The notes under the pieces: generated by a model
What the model saw: the letters and a program-made list of their open reading frames with translations, nothing else
Databases searched by the model: none
What the model was told of the DNA's origin: nothing
Source: Sphagnum compactum
Lineage: Eukaryota; Bryophyta; Sphagnopsida; Sphagnales
Length of the DNA: 64,000 nt
Assembly (NCBI GenBank): GCA_965153455.1
Contig: OZ234494.1
Location: 8,370,001-8,434,000, forward strand
Direction: 5' to 3'
Translations under genes and position numbers: made by a program
Part shown: positions 25,461 to 36,171 of the stretch, in pieces
Layout of the letters: every line of letters begins with the position of its first letter
Numbering within the stretch: the stretch's first letter is position 1

Positions 25461-25562
25461 ATATAAATATTCTATCATAAGTTATATATATATATACATC
25501 AGTTATATGTATATAATTTATGTGTTTGCTAAACATATGTATATATATGTGTGTGTGTGTAG

Positions 25563-26106
25563 TATTCATGACTAAATTTTTATTTTGAAAAAGTGTCGTT
25601 TGGATTAAAGGATTCATTGGATAATTGCCTTTCATTAGAAGAACATAATTCTTTTTCTGCCATGAATTGAAGGATTAGACATTATGATTACTATTATTAT
25701 TATTAAGACCGCCTTTGGAAAGGACAAGAAGGTTTCAAAATTTTAAGAAGACATTATTGTAAGTTAGCAAGATCAGTTAATAAAAAGTGTGTAACTGTGT
25801 GGACTAAACATATATATATATATATGTGTGTGTTTTTGTGTGTGTATGTGTGTGTGTATGTATTCATGACTAAATTTTTATTTTGAAAAAGTGTCGTTTG
25901 GATTAAAGGATTCATTGGATAATTGCCTTTCATTAGAAGAACATAATTCTTTTTCTGCCATGAATTGAAGGATTAGACATTATGATTATTATGATTATTA
26001 TTAAGACCGCCTTTGGAAAGGACAAGAAGGTTTCAAAATTTTTTAAGAAGACATTATTGTGGGTTAGCAAGATCAGTTAATAAAAAGGTACGTAACTGTG
26101 CGGACG
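25563..26106. repeat. Recent tandem duplication (period 298 bp) with TG/TA microsatellite at the junction
   Basis: Copy 1 (25563-25804) and copy 2 (25861-26106) both start ATTCATGACTAAATTTTTAT and run through GACCGCCTTTGGAAAGGAC to AGATCAGTTAATAAAAAG. Only a handful of substitutions and short indels separate them. Each copy is preceded by a (TA)n(TG)n tract (25534-25560 and about 25809-25860), consistent with slippage or unequal exchange at the microsatellite. No coding content is present. Confidence 0.92.
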
Positions 26107-26769
26107 TGTTGTAACTTATTATTGCAGAGGTGGTGGTATGCGGACCAGTGCTGGCAGCCGCATAATAATATATTTAAAACGCATGCATTAAACCATTTTC
26201 GTTAACCGATGATGAGATGGTAAATGAATATCACGTAGGTACGTACCCACCCGGAAAGTCCTTTAACTGCATCACACTTATTAATAACACGCCACAGGCC
26301 ACAGTGAACCAGCCACCCAACAGCGTACCATGAAGGAGGATGAATGATAAGTGGTCACGAAGAAACAGTTTTCTGTTGGGTTCCACTTCCTTAGCTAACC
26401 ATGGTGGTTAGGTTTAGCTCTGTTGCTTCTTTTTTTAACTACCTACCTACTAACAACCCACAAGCAGGTTGTTAGTAGGTAGGTACTAAAAAAAACACAG
26501 CCCTTACCTAGGTATAATAAACCATCTACTTACTTTATAAATATCTATTTTTTGCTAACCTATCTACCTATATATGAGACCTATTTCTTTCAGAAATGGT
26601 TACCAAGGTGAAACTATATACTAACTCAGTTGAGGTTCATCCACAAACTGAGTAACAACAGGCATCCAGTGGATGGTGTGCTGGTGGGTGCTGGTTCAAT
26701 GTGACCCTATTAACATACAAATCCTGAAATGTGTTTTGTTAGATTGAAGATACTATGCCATTGTGGCTA
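26107..26769. other. Intergenic with a short hairpin
   Basis: No gene recognised. The phrases ACCTACC and GTAGGTA recur. The strongest structure is the hairpin annotated at 26440-26485. A tRNA-like phrase GTGCTGGTTCAATGTGACC near 26688 resembles sequence at 58478-58495. Confidence 0.4.
26440..26485. repeat. Perfect 19-bp hairpin
   Basis: TACCTACCTACTAACAACC (26440-26458) and its exact reverse complement (26467-26485) are separated by an 8-base loop, CACAAGCA. An A-rich tract follows. The stem is too short for a plant microRNA precursor and is not flanked by element ends, so its role is unknown. Confidence 0.85.
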
Positions 26770-27170
26770 GCCTATATGCCCGTTGGCCCAAGTGTGGACT
26801 CCTTACCCAACTCATTTTTCCCTTAGGAAACCATTTTTGTAATCTATTTGAGTTTTCAATGCTAAAAATTATTCAAAATTCAATATATTTTTTTCAAAAT
26901 CACTTTTCTTAAATCCTACTCGCTTAGGGCTTTCTAACAATACCAAATGTGCACTCAAATTCCCCTAAATGTTTTAGTTTTTATTATTATATTTAAACTA
27001 ATTTTCAATGAAAGAAATGTTCAATGTTTAATAACTTCTTCATTATATGTCGAGACATTATGAAATCAAGTCACTGCACCCCTAGTCACCAAGGCCTTTC
27101 CAATGGTACCAAGCATGCAAGAAGGGGTGTCTTGTCTTGGAAGATCTCAGTGAGACAAATACACAGGAAA
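26770..27170 (+). repeat. Dispersed repeat family R1, copy d
   Basis: Same orientation as copy a. Landmarks include GTTGGCCCAAGTGTGGACT, TTTTTGTAATCTATTTGAG, AGGGCTTTCTAACAATACC, GCACCCCTAGTCACCAAGG and GGAAGATCTCAGTGAGACAA. It is more diverged than the other copies and its PNFCNLFEF phrase has decayed. Confidence 0.7.
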
Positions 27171-28539
27171 AATAAAAAATCAACAAATTTCTTTTCATAG
27201 ATAGATTTAGAGGAGGTTGACATGCATCCCTTATATCCTACACCTCTTATTTGGGCCTCTATTACTAACTTTCACATCCAACACAAAATACTAATTGCTT
27301 CCCCAGCTTCATCCATAAAGACAAAAAATTTGAACAATCTAAGGTGAGAGATTATTCAAATGTTACCACCTTGCCCAATCATTATGACCAACGAATTGCA
27401 AGCAATAATTTTTAATAGAAGAACCAACCCTTGTGCATACCATTGTGTCTTGTGTAAATACACAATTTCAAACCCATTTGTAAACCATTTGTTTTTATTA
27501 AGCCTTGTGGATACCGTTAAATCTTACAAAAATCAAAAGTCCAAACCAATGTCATGTGAATATTGACACATGTTGGGTTTTGACACTTATTAGGTTAATC
27601 ATGCTATATTATATGTCCAATATTATGGTGGAAAAGACAAAAGTATTAGGACCAGGGTATGTCATTGAATTCAAAAATATATACATAAATTTGGCATGAA
27701 ATTTTTTCTCAAGATGGCTATGAATGTGGCTAGGAAGGAGAGTGGTATTTCTTTCCAAGTTCGAGATGTGATGAATCATTTGAATGTATGTTTCCCATGA
27801 TTATGTTCCTACACCAATTTAATTCCAATTTGCACTAATTTTCATCTGGGTGCAAATTGATTTCACCTTGAAGTCATCATAACAAAGTCATCCTAGTTTC
27901 GTCCTAGAGTTCCTATTCTTTCTTTCTTTGTGAAAGTTCAGAAATGCACCTTGGGTTTATATTTTGTTGCACAATTGTGAATTAGTAAGATTCTTTACCC
28001 CTCATACCGTTTGACAAACCTAGTAGTGTGTCACTCATTACAAGTTTAAAAAATTTCACCTTGTATTTTTATTCATTAACTTCAAAACATATCCCAATTT
28101 GAAATGCACAAATTATTATTTATTCTTAAATTTCTTTGATGAAAAATAAAATAAATATTGAAGTGATTGCCATGTCACTAAATTTGCCCAATTCATCTTC
28201 ATGGGCATGAAGGTCTATTTCAAAATTGAAAAACTCCCCAACACCTTCGAATGTCTTTGTTTGTAAAATAACAATGACGCTATATTGTGAACTTGTCAAT
28301 GTGAGCCTATGAACATGAACAATAAAAAATATTTTTAGTATATTTTATCCACGTCATTGGAATATTCTTTGACAAAAAATTTCAACATGGTGGAATATTT
28401 GTTGACAAGGCCGAATGTTCTACGACATCATTCAAATATTAAATTATTTCATCATGTCATATGTGTACGTGTACATGTGGCTTATTCAAACTATTAATTG
28501 GCCTGTTTCAAATAAGTGAAGTTGTAATATGAACCAATG
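27171..28539. other. AT-rich intergenic stretch
   Basis: No supported gene. The short + frames near 27360-27699 have no recognisable product. Confidence 0.5.
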
Positions 28540-28760
28540 GATCTTCAAATTTGTGACATCTTACGATCTCAACCATTTGATGTCAATTTTTTCTATTATA
28601 ATTCAAGCCGTTAGATGTTTGAATCTATAACAATTTACAAATTTAGTTGTTTGATATAGATTTTTTTTGTTGCAATTTGAACCATCTAATGTTTGAATCT
28701 ATGACATCTTACAATCTCAATCATTCAATACCAATTTTTTATGCTGCAATTTGAATTGTC
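28540..28760. repeat. Three-copy degenerate tandem repeat, about 75-80 bp
   Basis: Three successive blocks share GTTTGAATCTATGACATC-, TTACAATCTCAA-, ATACCAATTTTTT- and GCAATTTGAACC-type phrases. The copies have diverged by many substitutions, so the array is old. Confidence 0.65.
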
Positions 28761-31700
28761 AAATACTCGTTGCATCTATATTTTGATTTTTTCCCTTTGT
28801 GATCCAATAAATTAGAATTGAGTTTTGTCATTCATTTCAATTTTTTTGAAATTTCATTTCTTGTCTCTACATTTAATTCCTACTTCGCAATTTGTTTTCT
28901 CTTACCCATTTATTTACTTAAATTACAAGTTCATTTTTTAAAGTTCATTTTTAGTTTTTGGTAAAATGGAGTTCTTGTCATCTTTCCAAAACTTCATTGT
29001 TCATGACCACATGCCCCCTAAGTTAGTGCAAATTTAATGGAATGAGATAGAAGTGGTGGACTACAAATGCACAATTGTAGAAATTTCATCGCTTCAACAA
29101 AGAAACTCAAGATGGAAGAAGGTGATTAACGATTACACTCACTAAAGCACGAGGAAACTTGCACTACACAAGCTCACAGTGAAGGAAGTCTAAATTAGAG
29201 AGGTTCCAAATTTTCAATTTGTGGTTTCAAATTACTTCCACAATTGATTGTTTTTCAATTCGCGCAAAAGACTCACCTTGAGCATGCCCAAGCGATTCAA
29301 AAAATCAAGCCTTAGGTCTTTGAGCCTAAAGGATCTCCAAATTTTGTGCAATGTTTTTATTATTATGTTAATGATTTGACAACAAAATGTGGGTCAAGAT
29401 TACTTTTTTAGCCATTGGAACTCCCATCAAACATTGTTGCAACAAGAAACTTGAATAAACTTGTTTTTCAATCTCAAACTATTTTGTTGTTTTTAACAAC
29501 TTTTTTATTCTTGTTTCATTTATGGAAAAACACATTTTAAGCTCCTCCTTGTTTTAGAATCCATTTCTTATACTTCTTAATTGTAGCTTATGTTGAATTT
29601 CCTTCATCTCGTAATCTAGGCCTTTCATTGAATTCCAAAACACTTGCATGTTTAATTCATCCCACTCATTACAAAACATTTTAGTCAACATTATATTCAA
29701 AAGATTATAATTATTTGTACTCAATAATGTCATGCGCTAATGTCAGAAAAGGATGTGAAAATTTGACAAGTTGAAAAATATGGATATACTTTTGGTTTAC
29801 ATTGTCATTATCAACATCAAATGTATGCCTTTTTCAATATCAAATCAAGTGGGTCTGTGGTCATTGTAAAATACATTAATTCATTGTGAATTTCATATTT
29901 CGATAGAAATGTTAGATTGTTGCAAGTCCTAGAATTACAAACACGCACCACTTTAATGGGAACCAACAATGACATGAAATTTCATGAGTATTTAATCAAA
30001 TAGTGGATGTTATACCACATTTTTCATTCGTCACCATTCCTGATTATATGTTGTGAGGTTTCACTATTAATTTATTTGTTTCATCTTGTATTGGATAAAC
30101 AAACATGTTTGAAATAGATCAAAATAATTCTTGTCAAGTTCCTAAGGACTTAGACATGTACCCTCCATTCAACCAAATAGAATTGGTGATAGTTGATGCA
30201 AAATACAAAGTGAGAGTCAGATAATGGTGTAGTAAACAATTGTTTGTAGAATTATAAAATTTATGTGACTATGATTTGTATGTTTAACCTATATTCTCGA
30301 CAGCTTATGACAAGCTCTAGGAGACAATCCCTAGCCAATGCAGTCAACAAATTGAAACTATATAATGTAAATTTAAAGACAATCCAACTACTATTTGAGA
30401 TTTGCTTCAAAACAGAAAGGTGTGCTAGACAATGTAATCAAGAAAAAATGGCCAAAAGACCATATTGACCTAGAGGAAAATGCCTATGAGTCATCAACAT
30501 TTGTTTATTGCAAAGAGGTGGTTGCATCAGTTTCGAAAATGCATGTAGGGAGGAGCATCAATGATGAGTCATCGCAAAGGAGGGAAGGCTCTTGGAACAA
30601 TGACAAAAAGGAAACACTAGAAGTGATGATGGGGTTTTCGAGAGGAGTGGACGACCAACTATTAATGATGCATTAAAGCTCGCCTCAATGTTTTCGAAGA
30701 GGAGATCATTGATAAAACACTAAAAAATAACAACAAGAGGAAAACAATAGATTTGGAGACATGAACTAAAACTATGATAAGAACCATCTTGTACTAGACA
30801 AATGATTAAAAATGGATGTTTTATGCTTGAAAAAGATGTGTGTGTTTGTCAATTGTCGAATTCCATTTTTTGATGAATGTTTGCATTGAACATGACTAGG
30901 AATGTTTTTTGTTAAACATCATCGCAAACGATAAACATAGGATGGGGAAAACAAGAGTTAAAAATCAATATAATTAAACAAGGACCATTGTAAAACAAAC
31001 TACAAACAATTGAAAATCTTTTAGGTGTAAAATAGTTCACTATAAACTTAATGGTAGAAACACTTAAGTGTTTTCAGTACCAAATTTAAACTAGATGATG
31101 AAAAAAATTCATACTTATTCCATAAAAAAACTTGAGACTATTGGGAGATCTTAATCAATATCAAAAGGGATTGAAGATAGACCCTTATTCATGGTAACTT
31201 AAAGCAAAGTAGTTAAGGACATGCCTTTGTTTGCAAAATAATTCAAACATCATTTGGTTAGTTCTTGTAGATCATGGAAAGAGCATCAAGATTTGTTAAC
31301 CCAAGTCTACAATGCTACAAACTAGTTAAAATTCTAACCATAAATAAAATTATTTTTGTCCCAATTTGGGAAACAAGAATTATAAATATTTGTTGGTAAA
31401 AAAAGCCACGTTGGGTACAATTAACATGTTTTGCCCACCAAACCAAAGGTGAACTTGCATCACCATTGATGTCCACAACACAATGTCAACATTACAAAAA
31501 ACAATTTAACTTCCAACAAATTTTCATTTGTTTCTTCATTTGAAGTTGGAACATCAAAAAGAAAATTGGATGGGCATTGTGCAAGTGTAGGAGATTGCGC
31601 AATAATCAAAAGTAGGAATTGCTTACATTTCATAGGCATGGGGAGTAACATTTTTTTCATTTTTTTGGGTAAGAATTTGGCCCTTTGATGGCCAAAATAA

Positions 31701-32099
31701 TCCATTGCACATTTGAACCCTTTGTACTTAAAGTTTAATATTAATTTTAACATGTTAAGAACATTGGCAATTAAAAAATAATCCAAAAGAATAAAAAAAG
31801 GACAACACATTGACAACCTTTACATCTATGTAAGAGTAAAAATCTTGTTGTTTGTAACCATTCCCTATGCGACTATGGGCAACTAAGTGTTGCCTACAAC
31901 TATGAATGGTTGCTTATGGAACTATTTAAAAAATTTGGATGGATTTTGGTCTTCCTTTCAATTAGGTTGCACCAATGACCTATTTCATCTTTCCAATAGG
32001 TTAATTTTTCATGATGTCTTTGTATTTTTTACAACATCGTATATACATTTAGCTATACATGTACCTAAAATAATCACATTATAATTGCATAAAGTACAT
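28761..32099. other. AT-rich intergenic stretch with possible decayed coding scraps
   Basis: No gene could be assigned. Two overlapping + frames at 30265-30676 contain protein-like text (for example KKKWPKDHIDLEENAYESS) that could be one frameshifted relic. A - frame at 31460-31816 includes DYFGHQRAKFLPKK. Neither matches a family I can name with confidence. Confidence 0.45.
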
Positions 32100-32410
32100 A
32101 TGTTATCTAGTAGCTACACATATAGACTATTTAATATTACATACATACCTATATGTTTATACGTACCTACTATATACGTACCTACTTACTTACTAAATAC
32201 CTAAATATATATTTACATACCCATTAATTACCTAATAAGATATTTAAATAATTATTTATAGGCATATATCTAAATAGTTATTTAAAATAAATAATTGTCT
32301 AAAGGTTATTTAAATACGCATTTAAAATAAATATTATTTAAATAGGTACCTAGTAAGAACTTATGCTACTTAGCTAGTAGGTAGGCTATTTAATAGTATG
32401 TGTTAGGAAA
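32100..32410. repeat. Cryptic TACCTA/TAGGTA-rich simple sequence
   Basis: The words TACCTA, TACGTACC, ATTTAAATA and TAGGTA recur at short irregular spacing in both orientations over about 300 bp. No fixed period was found and there is no coding potential. Confidence 0.5.
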
Positions 32411-32639
32411 TAGTTGTAATTAGGTTTATTATGCGATTAGGCGACAACAAAAAATTTATCCCATATTGTTTGTCTCCCTTTCAAGTTTACAAATTATATA
32501 AGTAGGTTGGTTTGGTGTGGTAAACACATTCAATTTTTTCAATTGCCATATGGGAGGCGTTAATTACATAGGCTCCACCCAAAAGGTTAAACTTAAAATA
32601 AAATAAGATTATGTTGTAAAAGTTTTAGACCTAGATCTA

Positions 32640-32875
32640 AGTACACCTACCTATTTAGGTTAGACCAATGGCTAGGTGGCCTAGGTGCCACATGGTTTAT
32701 TATAAATGGATTAACTTGAAACTAGTTTAGGTACTTTAGACACCTAGTTAGGCTAGGTCATCTAGCCTAAGCCTAACTAGATGCTACATGGCCTATCATA
32801 AATGGTCCAACCTTACACTAACCCTAGGTGATTATAGGGTAATTTTAAGTTGCCACATGGCTTAATCTAGTTGCT
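32640..32875. repeat. Degenerate direct repeat, about 100-bp period
   Basis: CTAGGTGCCACATGGTTTAT (near 32680) with a following AAATGG, and CTAGATGCTACATGGCCTAT (near 32780) with a following AAATGG, are related units. A partial third unit, GTTGCCACATGGCTTAATC, lies near 32850. CCTAGGT words occur throughout. Confidence 0.6.
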
Positions 32876-33559
32876 TTCATTGGATGGTTGAAAAAAAAAG
32901 GAAAATATTTGTTTGGCAAAATATTTGAAAAAATCCAAATGATGCCATGTGTCACATTCTTAGGCTACCATGTGTGAATAAATATATTGGTGTGCATTGT
33001 AATTGCAAGTGTAATTACAAGTGTAGTCACATGAATTCATCCTTAAATACATGTATAAAATCGTCATATTTGTATTCTACACACTCAAAAATTCATTCGT
33101 TGTTTGTGACGAATGTTGTTGTCAACTTGTTGTTTATTGTTAGGCTGACTTTTAGTTGCAAGCAACATTTACAACTAAAATCTAATTGCAAACAATAGTC
33201 ACAAATGACGTTTTCTTTTAATAATGATGTGTCCATAAAAGATATTGACATCATCATCAATTACTCCACACAAGAAAGGAGAAACTTGCAACATTTAAGG
33301 TATTAAACACTCAAGGTAATTACAACATTTAACATATTAAGCAAACATTAATACAAAAGTGGGGGAGTAGTTCATTAGTTTAAATCATTATGGGACTTAA
33401 AACTGAAATAAGTTCACCCCACCTTAGTCAATTCATCTTGTTTAAAATTATATCATTATAAGATCATTATGTAATCATCATGTTACAATTATAGTCAACG
33501 CAATACATTATTAATTGAAATAATTCATTATAATAATAAAAAATTGATGTGGTTTTAAA
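32876..33559. other. AT-rich intergenic stretch
   Basis: No gene recognised. Runs of GCAAGTGTAATTACAAGTG-type sequence occur near 33003-33030. The 83-codon + frame at 32947-33198 is not a plausible gene. Confidence 0.45.
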
Positions 33560-34455
33560 TACCCTAAATTATTATAGTTTCTTTTATCATAGGTTATTTT
33601 AATCCATTTACCTTATGTTATTCTCAACTATTATAAATTGTTCTGCCCTGAGATGTTTTTGGTTATTTTATGATATTCCACTTGAAATTATTTTAAGTTA
33701 TCTATTTACAAACTTTTTTGATTATCATAAGTTATTCCACCTTAATTTATTTTGGGCTATTTTATTTTAAATTATTTTTGCTATTATAATTTAGCCTATT
33801 TTCAATTATTTTAGCTTATTTCACCTTAAAATATTATTGGTTATTCCATCTTGGGTTATTTTTAATTATTATAGTCAGGCTATTTTAAGGTATTTAAATT
33901 ATTCCACCTTAGGCAATTTGAAAATATTCTAAAATATTTTAAGTGGTTCTAACCTAAATTAATTAATTTTATTCTAGGTTATTCCACCCTAGGTTATTTG
34001 AAATTAATCCACCTTGGGTTATTCTAAGTTATTAGATCCTAGAATAAACTAATGTTATAACTTAAAATAATATAGGGTTACATGATTTAAAATAATTGAA
34101 AAAGATCTAAATAATTTCAAGTGAAATTATTTATAATAGTCCTAATTAGATTAATGTATAATAGCTGAAAATAATATAGATTAACTTAAAATAGCCTATA
34201 ATAACCTAAGTATAATCATTTAAAATAACCAAGGTTGGAATAAGTTATAATAATTTAAAATATCCAACAATGGGATAACTAAAAATAGCCTAAAGTACAA
34301 TATCATAAAATATTCAAAAATGACATAAGGTATAATAGCCTATAATATTTTAAGATTAGCTTAAAATCTTAGACTATGGTAATTTAAGAATAACCTAAGG
34401 TAATTTACAATAGCCTAAAAATAATTCAAAATAACTTACATTAATTTATGAATAA
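33560..34455. repeat. Minisatellite array that reverses orientation at its centre
   Basis: From about 33560 to 34030 the + strand is dominated by GGTTATTTTAAGTTATTCCACC-like phrases, such as TTATTCCACCTTAGG and GGGTTATTTTTAATTATT. From about 34040 to 34455 the same phrases appear reverse-complemented, such as AATAACCTAAGGTAATTTA and AATAGCCTAAAATAA. The switch lies near TTATTAGATCCTAGAATAA (about 34030-34050), itself partly palindromic. The array is too degenerate for a fixed period; units are about 11-24 bp. It contains no coding sequence. Confidence 0.75.
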
Positions 34456-35282
34456 CCTAGGACTAGTCTACACATTGGTTAAGAAAAAAATGTGCATAAT
34501 AATATGTGATGACAAATCATTTCACTTATTTAAATTGTGATGCAATGGTTGAAGCTTATTTTTTTAAGCATGGAAGTGAGGGATTCAAACCTTCAAATTT
34601 GCACCTTAAATTGATGAGTGAAGTGGTTTAAATTACTTTAGGTTCTTAGGTAACTTAACATAGGCTAAAATCTTACATGCCTAATTTAGTTCAAGTGGTC
34701 AACTTAATAAATTAAATTATTGATGGATTTCATTAATTATTTTAAAATTAAATATTAATAATTTTGATTAACTATTAATGAATTCATTATCAACAAATTG
34801 GGTTAGCAATTAATGAATTAATTATTAATGAATTCACTTGTTTATAACAATTGGTCCCTATTCATTAGGGCTTGACCATTTTTTCCACGGTAAATTTGTT
34901 AAATGCATTCAAAATCTAGTGAAATGGAACACATATTTGTGTAATGAAAAGTTAATTAACAATTTTTGGTCTATTTTAAACCACAATGCTCCATGATTGG
35001 TTATAAATTTTGTCACACAATTCATGTAATGGCCCAACTTAGTTCAACATGCATTTCGTTTGTAGGTGCAAATATTATTTATGATAACAAATGTTACATG
35101 AATAACATCAAAACATTTAAAATTTCATGGAAAATGACAACCTTATTTCTAAACCTTGTTCTTGCCAATGATTTTATAAGTTTCATTACATGTAAACCTA
35201 TTTTGAACAACACAAGCCTTGTTCCATTTTTATCAAAAAAAATTTAAAATTGTTTTACATTATTGTTTTCTACTATAACTTG
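34456..35282. other. AT-rich intergenic stretch
   Basis: No supported gene. Near 34533-34595 GTGATGCAATGGTTGAAGC and GGGATTCAAACCTTC resemble degraded pol III A- and B-boxes about 45 bases apart, perhaps a tRNA-derived SINE relic. ATTAATGAATTAATTATTAA-type words recur at 34735-34850. Confidence 0.4.
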
Positions 35283-35720
35283 TTAGGCATCCTTCAAAGC
35301 TCCTTTAGACCAAACACACACATTATAATCATTTGTGACATATTGGCAAGCCTTAAACATTGCATGTCCAAAACAATTTTTTAGAAATGGAGTCTTTAGT
35401 TTTAATGGTTCATAATTAATTATGATAAAAAGGGCAAAGGCTAATGACTCGTTCAAATTGACTTGAACTTTTATTTTGCACATAAGCAAAGGACTATATG
35501 TGTGAGTTTGAATTGGGCTAACAACAATTTCACAATGTTTACCAAAGTAATCTCACCTATGATCATCGATGTTGGGGGTTTCAAAAAAACCAATAGTAAC
35601 ATACTTAGGATCTCATGCATCATCAATGAAATTGACAATTGGTGCAAATGTGTCAAACCCAATGGTGAAACATGCACAAATCAAATGTCACATAAGTTGT
35701 GGCACAAATAGAGAGGTAAA
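35283..35720 (-). pseudogene. hAT-like transposase remnant (copy 2)
   Basis: Read on the - strand, the sequence gives TFDLCM, then GFDTFAPIVNFIDDA, a stop where tryptophan is expected, DPKYVTIGFFETPNI, LAQFKLTHIV in another frame, and finally NCFGHAMFKACQYVTNDYNV up to ALKDA. This order matches the central catalytic region of hAT/ZBED-type plant transposases as I recall them. At least two frameshifts and one in-frame stop disable it. The family is shared with 18757-18996. No zinc finger, dimerisation domain or terminal repeats were found, so the element is a fragment. Confidence 0.72.
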
Positions 35721-36087
35721 ATAAGACTAATTTGTCCATGGTTTATTGCAACATAGCAAAGAATGTGTTCCTTCACCAATTGCCTATAATTTAAAAACCT
35801 AATTTTGTTGTCCTTGCACATAACAAAACATTGTAGTCAAGGTGATTCAACATGGATTCAAATCTAAGAAGATGACATCACCATAACCTTAACTTTTTGC
35901 AAGTGCAAACAGTGCCGAGATGTAGGCGAAGTGTTACAACTCTTACAAGGTTGATGTAGCTTTGTAGGCAGGTTATTACTGGCCCACCCTCTTTAAGGAT
36001 GCCCATGATTATTGTAGGAATAGTGATGTATATCAAATCTCCCTCCCAAGTTTGCACTGAAACCGTAATGGTCTGTTAACAATGGGG
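35721..36087. other. Intergenic, upstream of the promoter candidate
   Basis: Mixed composition and no gene seen. It may hold distal regulatory sequence for the glycoprotein gene. Confidence 0.35.
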
Positions 36088-36116
36088 TATATAAAATCTC
36101 AAAAACCCTAAACCCT
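36088..36116 (+). promoter_or_regulatory. TATA box followed by telo-box
   Basis: TATATAAAA (36088-36096) is followed after six bases by AAACCCTAAACCCT (36103-36116), a double telo-box. In plants, telo-boxes near a TATA element mark promoters of growth-related genes. It lies about 0.9 kb upstream of the glycoprotein start codon. A pyrimidine-rich tract ending TCTGCAG (to 36970), just before that ATG, would allow a 5'-UTR intron to link them. The link is inference. Confidence 0.4.
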
Positions 36117-36155
36117 GAGTACGCTGAACTACATACCAAGTGGGTATGCCCTCTA

Positions 36156-36171
36156 GTACAAGTGCTTGTAC
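36156..36171. promoter_or_regulatory. GTAC-containing palindrome
   Basis: GTACAAGTGCTTGTAC is a perfect inverted repeat with 7-bp arms and a 2-base centre. It has a GTAC core at each end, the core recognised by SQUAMOSA-promoter-binding-like factors. Its position between the promoter candidate and the glycoprotein gene makes a regulatory role possible but unproven. Confidence 0.3.

Noticed and set aside
34533-34595. Possible tRNA gene or SINE (A-box-like GATGCAATGG, B-box-like GGATTCAAACC)
   Set aside because: No cloverleaf can be drawn and the boxes deviate from consensus; at best a very old tRNA-derived relic.
36103-36116. Interstitial telomere
   Set aside because: Only two AAACCCT units are present and they sit next to a TATA box, which fits a promoter telo-box better than a telomere relic.
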